A DNA stretch of 64,000 bases from positions 1 through 64,000 of the forward strand of contig PLTZ01000019.1 of assembly GCA_003164715.1 (NCBI GenBank), written 5' to 3'. The position numbers and the translations under genes were made by a program. Below, piece by piece: positions 30,258-41,040 of the stretch. This DNA is from Opitutaceae bacterium (lineage in GTDB: Bacteria > Verrucomicrobiota > Verrucomicrobiia > Opitutales > Opitutaceae). The first letter of the stretch is position 1. Every line of letters starts with the position of its first letter. The notes under the pieces were generated by a model that was not told the DNA's origin, did no database searches, and was given only the letters and a program-made list of their open reading frames with translations.

Positions 30258-31574
30258 GTGAACGTCCAACTGAGCACCGTCTCCGACTCCCGCAAGAATC
30301 TCGTCGTCACCCTCGACAAGGATGAGGTCGACACCGAGCACAGGGCGGTCGTGGGCGAGTATGTCCGGCAGGCGCGCCTGCCCGGCTTCCGCCCGGGAAA
30401 GGCCCCCGAGGCCCTGGTTATCAAGCGGTTTGCAAAGGAGATCGCTGAGGAATTCAAGCAGAAGGTCGTGACCAAGGCCTACCGGAGCGGCCTGGACAAG
30501 GAGAAGCTCGATGTCCTGAGCGTCGTCAGCGTCGAGGAGGGGACCATCGAGCCCGGGCTCTCCGCCGCGGTCACGGTGGTCGTCGACGTGCGGCCGGACT
30601 TCTCGCTCCCCGACTACGTCGGGCTGCCTACGCAGATAGCGCCGGTCGACCCGACCGACGCCGAGATCGACAGCGTCATCCAGGCGCTGCGCTCCGAGGG
30701 GGCGGACTTCAAACCCGCGGAGCGCGCCGCGCAGAAGGGCGACTATGTTAAGCTCGCCTACGAGGGCTCCGTCGACGGCAGGAAGATCGCGGAGATCGCC
30801 GGGGACAAGCAGCTCTACGCCAAGGTGCCCCAGACTTGGGAGGAGGTCGAGGGCTCGAACGAAGGGATCATCCCAGGGCTCGGCATGCACCTCGCGGGGG
30901 TCTCCAAAGGTGACAAGAGGAGCGTGCGCATCGTCTTCCCCGCGGATTTCCAGCCGGTGCCCGCGCTGGCGGGCAAGACCGCCGAATACGCCCTCGAGAT
31001 CCAGGAGGTCCGCGAGCGGATCCTCCCCGAACTGGACGAGAAGTTCTTCAAGGCGCACCAGGCGGACAGCCTCGAGGCCTTGAAGGGCCAGATCCGCGCG
31101 AACCTGAAGCTCCAGAAGGAGCAGAGGAACCGCGCCGCCCAGCGCAACCAGGTCACCCAGGCGCTGGCGGACCGGGTCAGCTTCGAGGCCCCGGCCAGCC
31201 TGGTCGAGGCCGAGACCCAGGGCGTCCTGCGCCAGTTCATCGAGGAGAACATGCGCCGCGGCATCCCGGCCGAGCAATTTGAGAAGGGCAAGAAGGAGCT
31301 GTTCGAGGGCGCCCGCAAGGCCGCCCTCGGCCGCATCAAGGTCCAGCTCATCCTCGCCAAGGTCGCGGAGGCGGAGAAGCTCACGGTCTCGGAGCGCGAC
31401 ATCGACATGTACATCCGGCGCGAGGCCGTCCGCTCCAACCAGAGGCCGGACAAGGTCGCCAAGGACCTGGCGAAGAGCCGCGACGCCCTGCGTTCGGTGC
31501 AGCAGTCCATAATTCTCGACAAGGCGGTTGATTTCCTGGTGTCCAAGGCTACGTTCACGGTCACATCGCCTTGA
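30258..31574 (+). CDS. tig: Trigger factor
   Basis: 438 aa; N-terminal ribosome-binding '[26 protein letters not shown]', PPIase domain, C-terminal SurA-like; upstream of clpP-clpX. Confidence 0.95.
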   Translation: MNVQLSTVSDSRKNLVVTLDKDEVDTEHRAVVGEYVRQARLPGFRPGKAPEALVIKRFAKEIAEEFKQKVVTKAYRSGLDKEKLDVLSVVSVEEGTIEPGLSAAVTVVVDVRPDFSLPDYVGLPTQIAPVDPTDAEIDSVIQALRSEGADFKPAERAAQKGDYVKLAYEGSVDGRKIAEIAGDKQLYAKVPQTWEEVEGSNEGIIPGLGMHLAGVSKGDKRSVRIVFPADFQPVPALAGKTAEYALEIQEVRERILPELDEKFFKAHQADSLEALKGQIRANLKLQKEQRNRAAQRNQVTQALADRVSFEAPASLVEAETQGVLRQFIEENMRRGIPAEQFEKGKKELFEGARKAALGRIKVQLILAKVAEAEKLTVSERDIDMYIRREAVRSNQRPDKVAKDLAKSRDALRSVQQSIILDKAVDFLVSKATFTVTSP

Positions 31575-32191
31575 GCTACTACGTACCCATCGTCCTCGAG
31601 AACACCGGCCGCGGAGAGCGGTCGATGGACATCTATTCGAGGCTCCTGAAGGACCGGATCATCTTCATTGGCACGCCCATAGACGACATGGTGGCGAACC
31701 TGGTCATCGCCCAGCTCCTCTACCTGCAGATGGAGGACGCGAAGAAGGACATCCACCTCTACATCAATTCGCCGGGCGGCGTGGTGACCGGCGGGATGGC
31801 GATCTACGACACGATGAATTTCCTGCAGTGCGACGTGCAGACCTTCTGCATCGGCATGGCGGCGAGCATGAGCACCGTGCTGCTCGCGGCGGGCACGAAG
31901 GGCAAGCGCTTCGCGCTGCCCAACAGCCGCGTGATGATCCACCAGCCCTCGGGCGGAGCGGGCGGCCAGGCCGCCGACATCGCGATCGCCGCGAAGGAGA
32001 TCCTGCGCTGGCGCAAGACCCTGAGCGAGGTGATCGCCCGCCACACCGGGAAGGCGCAGGAGCAGGTCGACAAGGATTCGGACCGCGACTACTACATGAG
32101 CGCGCTCGAGGCGAAGGACTACGGGATCGTGGACCACGTCGTGGCCTCCACGCGGGAGGCCGAGACCCTGGTGGTGAAGACCGCCGCCTGA
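31571..32191 (+). CDS. clpP: ATP-dependent Clp protease proteolytic subunit
   Basis: '[16 protein letters not shown]', '[21 protein letters not shown]', '[37 protein letters not shown]'. TTG start overlaps the tig stop (TTGA). Confidence 0.96.
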   Translation: MSYYVPIVLENTGRGERSMDIYSRLLKDRIIFIGTPIDDMVANLVIAQLLYLQMEDAKKDIHLYINSPGGVVTGGMAIYDTMNFLQCDVQTFCIGMAASMSTVLLAAGTKGKRFALPNSRVMIHQPSGGAGGQAADIAIAAKEILRWRKTLSEVIARHTGKAQEQVDKDSDRDYYMSALEAKDYGIVDHVVASTREAETLVVKTAA

Positions 32192-32255
32192 GGGCCCCTG
32201 GGCTGGGCAGATTCCGCCCTCGACAGCGCCTCGGGCAGATCCAGACTCCCCAGCC

Positions 32256-33545
<1,290 letters not shown>

Positions 33546-33559
33546 CGCGAGTGGCCCCG

Positions 33560-33945
33560 ATTTGCCCGGCCGCCGCTGGCGTGCGCAAAGGGCGGCCCGG
33601 GTGCTGCGCTGCAGGCGTGAGCCTAGCGGGACGGTGCGCACCTCCTCGGCGCCAGCGGCGCTCAGATGATTGTCGTCCACGTGGAAGACGCTTCGCCCGG
33701 CCGCATATCGAATGGAACGGCCCGGCTCATAGAAAGGCAGATCCGCGCTGGGCACCTGCAGGTTTGGGGAATAGGACATCTCCCTGTTCGCGATCGCGAC
33801 GGGCTCGTTCCCAGGGCGTTCATTCGCGGCAGGCTTCATCCTCGATAGCCCTTTTGCGGCCCCAATTTGCCAGGATATGTACTCCCGCGGGTTTATGTCG
33901 CCACCTGACGGTATCCGGATTTGGGTGCGACGTGGATTCGCGTCG
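33560..33945 (-). pseudogene. Probable 3' remnant of an SGNH-domain protein/acyltransferase
   Basis: Minus-strand open stretch without a convincing N-terminus reads ...INPREYISWQIGAAKGLSR...LPFYEPGRSIRYAAGRSVFHVDDNHLSAAGAEEV; 'DDNHLSAAGA' resembles the C-terminal DxxHLS..GA block of SGNH domains in OafA-like acyltransferases. Confidence 0.4.
33565..33601 (+). terminator. GC-rich hairpin just downstream of clpX (possible terminator without clear U-tract)
   Basis: CCCGGCCGCC...GGCGGCCCGGG inverted repeat with a 1-nt bulge, 20 bp after the clpX stop. Confidence 0.3.
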
Positions 33946-34064
33946 CTTCAACGAAGATTTGGTGAGAATATGAGACGATGCGTACATTGTACCGGAGCGG
34001 CTTCATAACCAATTGCCGATACGGTCACTTTGTCGTGTGGATCTGACCAGCAAGGATTCTTCAT

Positions 34065-35777
34065 ATGTGCAGTGACGATCCAAGTCTAGGGCGAAGCCAA
34101 GTTCTCAACGGAAACGCCGGGCGAGACATAGGCGGCGCGGGTGCCGCAAAATCGGCAGGAGCAGTTGGCGATGCGACGATGCGGAGACTTCCATGTCTAG
34201 TGTTAGTCACGGCACTTGCCGGCGGGGCGATCTTGATAGGTGCAACTGGTCCGGTGCCGATTCTGTATGCTGCCAGTGACGTCGCCATCTATCTCGACGC
34301 CTGCTACAATGTATCAAAACACCTCGTTCTCGGACGGGATTTCTTCAGCCCGATAGGGCCGTCGGCATTGCTTCCAACGGCGTTGGCCATGCGCCTTGGC
34401 GGGGCTACGGTGGGTGCATTGGCATACGGCGCCATTTTGGCTTGGTTGGGTTACGGAACCGTGGCGTGGCTGACGGCGCGATCACGAATGAATCACTGGT
34501 TAGCTGTTGGATTTGCGCTTTTCGCAGCGGCAACAGCCTCTGCACCATATTCGCTGGATTTTGGCTCCTGGCGGGCACTGTCCTATTCATTGCTATATAA
34601 TCGAATGGCTTGGACAGCCATTTGTATTGCCGCTGTCCCGGCCTTTCTGCCTGCCGAGAAGCAACTTAATCAGCGGGAATGGACCTTGTTCGGATATGGG
34701 GCTTGTGCGGCCCTGCTTGCCTTAAATAAGCCGAACTACCTTCTTATGCTGGCGCCCCTGACGCTCTGGATCCTAGGGCCCGAGGTAGGCACATGGAGGA
34801 AACTGTTAGCGAAGCTCGGTGGATTCATTTCGGGCGCAATCCTTGCGGCGACGGTAATCTGGCTCTGCGTGCCGTACGATCCAATCGGGATCTTTCGGGA
34901 GACGTTTGAGATGGGCAGAGGTGCTCCTGTTGACCTTCTTTATTACACGCTCAAGCGGTCGTTGCTGGAGAATTGGGTTCCGTTCGGATGCCTGGCGTGT
35001 TGTTGGATAGCATTCGTAGCTCTATCATCAAAAGGCAAAGTTCGGCGGGTCGCTTGGAAGTCGTTCTTACTATTCCTCGCCGTATCAACATGCGTGTTCC
35101 TGGCAAACACGACTAATTGTCAGTTTAAGGAGTTTCCGGTGTTCGGCGCGTTTGGCTGGATTCTGGCGGCGATCTGTATGCGAGGATGGAAGCGTGGTCG
35201 TGGCATCGCCGTTCTCGCTGCGGTTGGTGTCGCCATGGGCGTTGCCTTCGCCTGGCAACCCTGGATTTCGTTTCCCTATTCATTCGTGGCTAAGTACCTC
35301 CGCCCTCCTCGGACAGGCGATGCGTTAGCGGTTAACTCATATCGATGGGCTGGGATGCCTATGCAGCATTTCCCAACCGAAGAGTCCGATGCATCGTTTG
35401 ACTCCGATAAGTCCGCTGCGGACTACGCGAATTGGCTGAACGACGGCTTAGCGCTCTTGTCTCGGTTTCGCCCGCAGCAATGCAGGGTGCTCAGTCTGGA
35501 TTGGAGCAACCCATTTCCATTTGCTCTTGGATTGGATCCTTTGATTGGCGAACAAGTTGCATGGCACGTTGGCCGAACGCTGGGGCCGCTACATCACCCT
35601 GATATGGGACACCTGCTTGCGCAGGCGGGCGTCGTGATGGAGCCGAAGAGGCCGGGACAACCATTGTCTACGGGTCTCAAACGAGCACTTATACTCGAAA
35701 GATTGAACGCAGACTTCCGCGTGATGGGTGAAAGTGCCTGTTGGAGAATATGGGTGCGCGTTTCAACGCAGCATTAG
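34065..35777 (+). CDS. Polytopic membrane protein of unknown function (GT39/PMT-like topology possible)
   Basis: 570 aa; about ten hydrophobic segments followed by a soluble C-terminal domain; visibly lower GC than flanks; no family motif I can name with confidence. True start may be ATG in 'MRRLPCLVLV...'. Confidence 0.7.
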   Translation: MCSDDPSLGRSQVLNGNAGRDIGGAGAAKSAGAVGDATMRRLPCLVLVTALAGGAILIGATGPVPILYAASDVAIYLDACYNVSKHLVLGRDFFSPIGPSALLPTALAMRLGGATVGALAYGAILAWLGYGTVAWLTARSRMNHWLAVGFALFAAATASAPYSLDFGSWRALSYSLLYNRMAWTAICIAAVPAFLPAEKQLNQREWTLFGYGACAALLALNKPNYLLMLAPLTLWILGPEVGTWRKLLAKLGGFISGAILAATVIWLCVPYDPIGIFRETFEMGRGAPVDLLYYTLKRSLLENWVPFGCLACCWIAFVALSSKGKVRRVAWKSFLLFLAVSTCVFLANTTNCQFKEFPVFGAFGWILAAICMRGWKRGRGIAVLAAVGVAMGVAFAWQPWISFPYSFVAKYLRPPRTGDALAVNSYRWAGMPMQHFPTEESDASFDSDKSAADYANWLNDGLALLSRFRPQQCRVLSLDWSNPFPFALGLDPLIGEQVAWHVGRTLGPLHHPDMGHLLAQAGVVMEPKRPGQPLSTGLKRALILERLNADFRVMGESACWRIWVRVSTQH

Positions 35778-36306
35778 GCGAACGGACAGCTTTTCCCAAT
35801 GCCTAGTCGACTCGGCCGGCACCGAATGACTGATGTCAACCCTATCCCGTCGGACAAGGGTAGCCACCTAGTCGCCGTTCCCTAGGGCCTGACTGGCCAA
35901 GCTCATCTCTCGAAGGCGTCTGCATCATCAATGCGGAGGCCGATCGGGAGGGCTTTGAACGCGACGTCGCTGGTCTCGCAAGGTCGATCGGCCGGAACCA
36001 GATTGTTGTGCCCTAACCGGAACGTATCCACTGGGCCTATCCGTGCCTTGAATACGGCTGTTACCGAGTGCTGGGGGAATGCTTCGGCATCGCCGACACA
36101 TCTTCGGTGGCCCCTAGTCTAGGCCTCTCGCCTCAGGAGCGGCCTGCCGGTGAGGTCCCCGCGGCGACCCTTAGAGCAATCGAACAGGGTCCGTCTGTCC
36201 GGGCGCGCCTTTGATTCCGAGGCGCCGGCGCGCTCGTCCGACCGGAAGACCTGAACGGGGCGGGTTGGCGGCGCTGTTCCGGCGGACGCATTCGGGCCGC
36301 CGGGGC

Positions 36307-37374
36307 TCACCAGTTGCGGTAGTCTCCCTTCGCGACGCCCTTTGCAAACTCGACAAACAGCTTTACGCAGCGTTCCACATCCTCGAGGTCGACGACCTCG
36401 CTCGGCGTGTGCATGTAGCGCAGGGGGATGCTCACGAGCCCCGTCGCCACCCCTCCGCGGGCCACCTGGACGGCGCGGGCATCGGTACCGGTGGGCCGCG
36501 GGTCGCTCTCCACTTGGTAGGGGATCTTGAGCTTCTTGGCTGCCTTGACGAGGCCGTCGTAGACCTTGGGGTTGATGTTGGGGCCGCGGCAGAGAATCGG
36601 GCCGCCGCCAAGCTTGGTCTCCCCGTACTTGCGGTTGTCGCAGTCGGGATGGTCGGTCGCATGTCCGACGTCGACGATCAGGGCCACCTGGGGATCTACG
36701 GAGTACCCCGAGCCGGTGGCTCCCCTCGTCCCGATTTCCTCCTGGGAGGTCGCGACGGCGACGACCCTGGCCGCGGGCTTCTTCTTCTCCTTGAAAAGGC
36801 GGATGAGGGTCTCGCCGACGATGTAGGCTCCGACCTTGTTGTCGAAGGCGCGGGCGGTGCCGACGCTTCCATGGATGAGCTCAAACTCGTGGTCGTAGGT
36901 GGCGGCGTCGCCGATCGAGATCCTCTCCAGGGCCTCCTTCTTAGTCTTCGCGCCAATGTCGATCCAGATCTCGTGGATCTCCGGCACCTTCTTGCGGTCG
37001 GCCTCGTCCATCAGGTGTATCGCCCGCTTTCCCGTGACTCCCGTGACCGTGCCGTTCGCGGTCTGGATGACAACCCGCCGGCCCGAGATCACCGTCCGGT
37101 CATGGCCGCCGATCGTGTCGAAGTAGATGAAGCCGTCCTTGTTGACATAGGTGATGATCAGGCCGAGCTCGTCCATGTGGCCCGCGAGCATGAGCGTCGG
37201 GTCGCCGGAGGGATTGAGCGTGGCTATCCGGTTCCCAAGCGCGTCTCCCGTGTAGGCGTCCGCAGCCGGCCTGACGTGGCGGTCGAAGACCGCCTGGGCC
37301 TCATGCTCGTAGCCCGAGGGCGACCGGGCGTGGAGGAGTTCCGTGAGAAATCGGGGGGGATTGTAGGACGCCAT
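36307..37374 (-). CDS. M42-family aminopeptidase/endoglucanase-like metallopeptidase
   Basis: 'LMLAGHMDELGLIITYVNKDGF', 'AFDNKVGAYIVGETL', 'ATSQEEIGTRGAT', 'ALIVDVGHATDHPD', 'RYMHTPSEVVDLEDVERCVKLF'. Start trimmed to ATG at 37374. Confidence 0.92.
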   Translation of the reverse strand: MASYNPPRFLTELLHARSPSGYEHEAQAVFDRHVRPAADAYTGDALGNRIATLNPSGDPTLMLAGHMDELGLIITYVNKDGFIYFDTIGGHDRTVISGRRVVIQTANGTVTGVTGKRAIHLMDEADRKKVPEIHEIWIDIGAKTKKEALERISIGDAATYDHEFELIHGSVGTARAFDNKVGAYIVGETLIRLFKEKKKPAARVVAVATSQEEIGTRGATGSGYSVDPQVALIVDVGHATDHPDCDNRKYGETKLGGGPILCRGPNINPKVYDGLVKAAKKLKIPYQVESDPRPTGTDARAVQVARGGVATGLVSIPLRYMHTPSEVVDLEDVERCVKLFVEFAKGVAKGDYRNW

Positions 37375-37477
37375 CGTTGGATTTGGGTGAACGGCCAATC
37401 TCGCCCTGAATCGCCGCGACCGCAACGGGGAAAAAGGCCTTGGCGCGGGAGCCCGGACGTGTGAGCGTTCGCATCCC

Positions 37478-38206
37478 ATGACAGTCTATCCCGCCATCGA
37501 CATTAAGGGGGGGCGCTGCGTCCGGCTGACGCAGGGCCGCGCCGATGCGGAAACCGTCTATGCGGAGGACCCGGCCGGGGTCGCGGCGGGATTCAAGGCA
37601 GCGGGCTCAGCGTGGGTCCACGTCGTGGATCTGGACGGCGCCTTTGCCGGGGAACCCCGGAACCTGGAGACCGTGGAAAGAATCGTCGGTCTCGGGCTGC
37701 GAGTTCAGCTGGGAGGGGGGATGCGGACCCGAGCCTCGGTGGACCGGGCCCTCTCGATGGGGGTTGCCCGCGTCGTCATCGGGACGCGCGCGGCTGAGAG
37801 CAATTCCTTCATCTCGGAGCTGGTTGCGGCATTCGGCGACAGGATCGCGGTGGGAATCGACGCGAAGGCCGGGAAGGTGGCGGTCAAGGGGTGGGTTGAC
37901 ACGACCGGGACGTCGGCGCTGGGGCTTGCTCGGAGGATGGATACGCTCGGCGTCGCGACGCTCATCCACACGGATATCGGGAACGATGGGATGCTTACCG
38001 GTCCCAATCTCTCGGCCCAGGAGTCCATTCTTGGAGCCGTGGGCGCAAAGGTGATCGCCAGCGGCGGGGTCAGCAGCCGGGAGGACGTCACCGACCTCAT
38101 TGCGCTGCGGGAGAATTATCCGAACCTGGACGGCGTGATCGTGGGCAAGGCGATCTACGAGGGCAGAGTGACGCTGACGGAGCTGCTAGGCATCGCTGCC
38201 GGCTGA
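37478..38206 (+). CDS. hisA: Phosphoribosylformimino-5-aminoimidazole carboxamide ribotide isomerase
   Basis: MTVYPAIDIKGGRCVRLTQGRADAETVYAEDP...; 'VQLGGGMRT', 'LIHTDIGNDGMLTGPN', 'VIASGGVSS'. Confidence 0.95.
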   Translation: MTVYPAIDIKGGRCVRLTQGRADAETVYAEDPAGVAAGFKAAGSAWVHVVDLDGAFAGEPRNLETVERIVGLGLRVQLGGGMRTRASVDRALSMGVARVVIGTRAAESNSFISELVAAFGDRIAVGIDAKAGKVAVKGWVDTTGTSALGLARRMDTLGVATLIHTDIGNDGMLTGPNLSAQESILGAVGAKVIASGGVSSREDVTDLIALRENYPNLDGVIVGKAIYEGRVTLTELLGIAAG

Positions 38207-38285
38207 CCGCCCCCGTGGGCAAGGCGACCGGCGCCGATGGCGACGAACTCGGGAGGCGCCGGCGGAAGGCCCGCGCGATCCGCCA

Positions 38286-39671
38286 TCAGCCAAGCTTCCC
38301 GGCAATCTCCTCCAACGGGTAGGTCACGATCTCCGAGAGGGTGGGGTGATACCAGGGCGCGCGGAGCATGTCGTGGACCGTCGCCCCCATCGCCAAGGGG
38401 GTCGAGAAGCAGTGGATCAGCTCACCGGCGTCCCTGCCGACGATTTCCGCCCCCAGGATCCTTCCGCTGCGCGCGGCCGCCACGACCTTGGCATAGCCGT
38501 AGTTGGCGTTCATCAGGATCGACTTCCCGTGGTCATTGAACGGGTAGCTTGCCGCAACATACTTGATGCGCTTCGCTGCAACGTCCCTTTCGCGCCAGCC
38601 GATCGACGCAACCTGCGGATCGGTGAAGACCACGCCCAGGAGCGTCGCATCGTCGACCGGCCTCAGGTTCCTGATCCCGGCCGAATGCCGCGCCGCCAGT
38701 TCCGCCTGCTGTATGGCGACGTGGACGATCTCGTGGGGCCCGCAGCAGTCCCCCGCGGCGTAGATGTGCGGGGCACTCGTCTGCTGCCACCGGTTGACGA
38801 GGATCCTCCCGTTGGGTCCCACCCTGACGCCGGCGTTCGCCAACAGGAGCGGCGACGTGTTGGGCTCCCGACCGAGCGCATTGAGGATGTGGTCGGCCCT
38901 CCGAACCAGCGTCCTTTCCCCCTCTCTGAAAGTGACCGACGCGCCGCGGGGGCCCGAGCGGACGCCGACAATCCGCGTGCCCGTATGGACCTCCATCCCC
39001 TCGTCCTCGAAGGCCCGCCGAACGACGCGCGCAGCCTCCTCCGAGTATTCCCTGAGGAGGTTGGGGCTACGCTGGACCAGGCATACCCTCGTGCCGATCC
39101 GGTTGAGAAACTGCGCGAGCTCGCACGCGACGATCCCGCCTCCCAGGACCACGACGCTGCGCGGTTTGAAATCGATATCGAGCACGTCGTCACTCGTCCA
39201 GAAGCGGGCCGCGCTCAGGCCAGGGACCGGAGGGACGCTCACCTTTGACCCTGTGCTGATCAGTAAATGGGATCCGACAATCCTCCTTCCGTCCCCCAGC
39301 TCAACGGTGTGCGGGTCGACGAACCGCGCCTGCCCGCGAATCAGCGCGAACTTGCCGGACTTTAGCTGACTGACGCGGTGGCGGGCGAAACCGGCGATGA
39401 TCCGCCTCTTTCTATCATGAACCGCGGGCATGTCGGCCGCCGCGCCAGCGATCCTCAGGCCGAGGTCCCGGCCGGTGCGGGCCAGGTGCAGCACGTCGGC
39501 AGAATACAACAGGGTCTTCGACGGCATGCATCCTCTCAGGATGCAAAGGCCGCCGAGCTGGCGTGATCCGTCGATCACCGCGACGCGCTTGCCGAGAGCG
39601 GCCGCGACACGGGCGGCGTTGAAGCCCGCGGATCCCCCCCCAATCGCGACAAGATCAAAGGGACGGCTCAT
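38286..39671 (-). CDS. FAD-dependent pyridine nucleotide-disulfide oxidoreductase (mercuric reductase/dihydrolipoamide dehydrogenase-like)
   Basis: 'DLVAIGGGSAGFNAARVAAALGKRVAVID', redox motif 'GGLCILRGCMPSKTLLYSADV', 'YAAGDCCGPHEIVHVAIQQAELAARHS', C-terminal dimerisation domain. Confidence 0.92.
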   Translation of the reverse strand: MSRPFDLVAIGGGSAGFNAARVAAALGKRVAVIDGSRQLGGLCILRGCMPSKTLLYSADVLHLARTGRDLGLRIAGAAADMPAVHDRKRRIIAGFARHRVSQLKSGKFALIRGQARFVDPHTVELGDGRRIVGSHLLISTGSKVSVPPVPGLSAARFWTSDDVLDIDFKPRSVVVLGGGIVACELAQFLNRIGTRVCLVQRSPNLLREYSEEAARVVRRAFEDEGMEVHTGTRIVGVRSGPRGASVTFREGERTLVRRADHILNALGREPNTSPLLLANAGVRVGPNGRILVNRWQQTSAPHIYAAGDCCGPHEIVHVAIQQAELAARHSAGIRNLRPVDDATLLGVVFTDPQVASIGWRERDVAAKRIKYVAASYPFNDHGKSILMNANYGYAKVVAAARSGRILGAEIVGRDAGELIHCFSTPLAMGATVHDMLRAPWYHPTLSEIVTYPLEEIAGKLG

Positions 39672-39675
39672 CGGC

Positions 39676-40977
39676 TCAGCGCCCCTTCTGCATCACCATC
39701 ACGTGGATCGTCTTCAGCACGATGGACGCGTCGAGCAGGAATGAGAAATTCCGGATATAGTACAGGTCATACTCAAGCTTCCTGAGCGTGTCCTGAATGC
39801 CGTCGCCGTACCGGTAGTTGACCTGCGCCCAGCCCGTAATCCCCGGCTTCACCAGGTGCCGGAAGTGGTAGCTTGGAATCTGCCTCTCGTATTCGGCCAC
39901 CAGGCGGTCCCACTCGGCCCGCGGCCCGATGAGGCTCATCTGGCCCACCAGCACGTTCCATAGCTGGGGCAGCTCGTCGAAGCGGATGGAACGAAGGATC
40001 CTGCCGACGCGCGTGATCCGCGAATCTCCCTGCTTCGTGTACGGATCCCCCGTGCCCTGGGTTGCCCGCATCGTCCTGAGCTTGATCAGCTTAAACGTCC
40101 TCTTGCGCCAGCCGACTCTGTTCTGCAGGAAGAAGACCGGGCCGCCGTCATCCAGCTTGATGGCCGCCGCTGCGGCGCAGATCACCGGAATTGAGAACAC
40201 CAGGCCGACGACGGAGAAGGCCACATCGGAGATTCGCTTCAGGCGCTCAAATATCGGTTCCCGCGCTATCCGGAATCCCTCTTGGAAGAGCCAGATGGGG
40301 TTGATCCTGTAGAGCGGTATCTTGCGCCAATAGACCTGGTGGAAGATCTCGAGCGTGTAGGTCGGGATTCCGGAGAAATAGAGCTGGACCAGCCTCATCG
40401 GGACGTCGGCCGGCACGTTCTCGCCCGATTCCTTGACCACGATCGCCTCGACCTGGAATGTCGCGGCCTCGATCGACCCCAGGACCTGCTCGAACGCCTG
40501 GTATCCCTCGCGCGAATCCACGTGCACCAGCGACGCCTGGGTTCCCATGCGCGTGCACTCGGAGCTGAACACGTCGAAGTCGCCCTTCTCCCCCAAAAAC
40601 ACGATCTTCCTCTCGCCCCGGCGCACGAGCGACCGCGAATAGTAGTACCTGCGGTAGGCCAGCGATACCGGGCCGACGAGTCCAAAGCTAAGGATGATCG
40701 CGGCGCGGCTCGATTGGAGCTCGAACCCCGCGGGTATGAAGGCGTAGGTGAGGAAGAGGGTGAGGAGCGCCGCCGAGACTGAGGCGATCACGTGCAGGCT
40801 GGCGTAGTCGAGGCTCATCATGTCGGAGCTCGCCCCGTAACCATCGATCAGGTGCAGCGCCAGGACGAAGACGATCGCCGGGCCGACCAGGGGCAGGATA
40901 AAGACCTCTGTACTGACCCCCCTCAGGAAGGTCACGAGGTTGAAGGCCACCACCACGAGGAGGATGTCGGCCATCAA
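39676..40977 (-). CDS. Exopolysaccharide-type polyprenyl glycosylphosphotransferase (WbaP/WcaJ-like initiating enzyme)
   Basis: N-terminal TM segments and C-terminal bacterial sugar transferase domain: 'ERLKRISDVAFSVVGLVFSIPVI', 'DDGGPVFFLQNRVGWRKRTFKLIKLRTM', 'GRILRSIRFDELPQLWNVLVGQMSLIGPRAEWDRLV', 'KPGITGWAQVNYRYG'. Confidence 0.93.
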   Translation of the reverse strand: MMADILLVVVAFNLVTFLRGVSTEVFILPLVGPAIVFVLALHLIDGYGASSDMMSLDYASLHVIASVSAALLTLFLTYAFIPAGFELQSSRAAIILSFGLVGPVSLAYRRYYYSRSLVRRGERKIVFLGEKGDFDVFSSECTRMGTQASLVHVDSREGYQAFEQVLGSIEAATFQVEAIVVKESGENVPADVPMRLVQLYFSGIPTYTLEIFHQVYWRKIPLYRINPIWLFQEGFRIAREPIFERLKRISDVAFSVVGLVFSIPVICAAAAAIKLDDGGPVFFLQNRVGWRKRTFKLIKLRTMRATQGTGDPYTKQGDSRITRVGRILRSIRFDELPQLWNVLVGQMSLIGPRAEWDRLVAEYERQIPSYHFRHLVKPGITGWAQVNYRYGDGIQDTLRKLEYDLYYIRNFSFLLDASIVLKTIHVMVMQKGR

Positions 40978-41040
40978 CAGGATGATTGCGGTCTTGCGAT
41001 TCGGGTTAATGGACGGTGTGGGTTTGTCGGGTCGTGAAGG

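Noticed and set aside
33571-33660. 11-bp inverted repeat CGCCGCTGGCG / CGCCAGCGGCG flanking the clpX 3' region
   Set aside because: Could be read as a mobile-element end, but GC-rich 11-mers recur by chance here and there is no transposase or target duplication.
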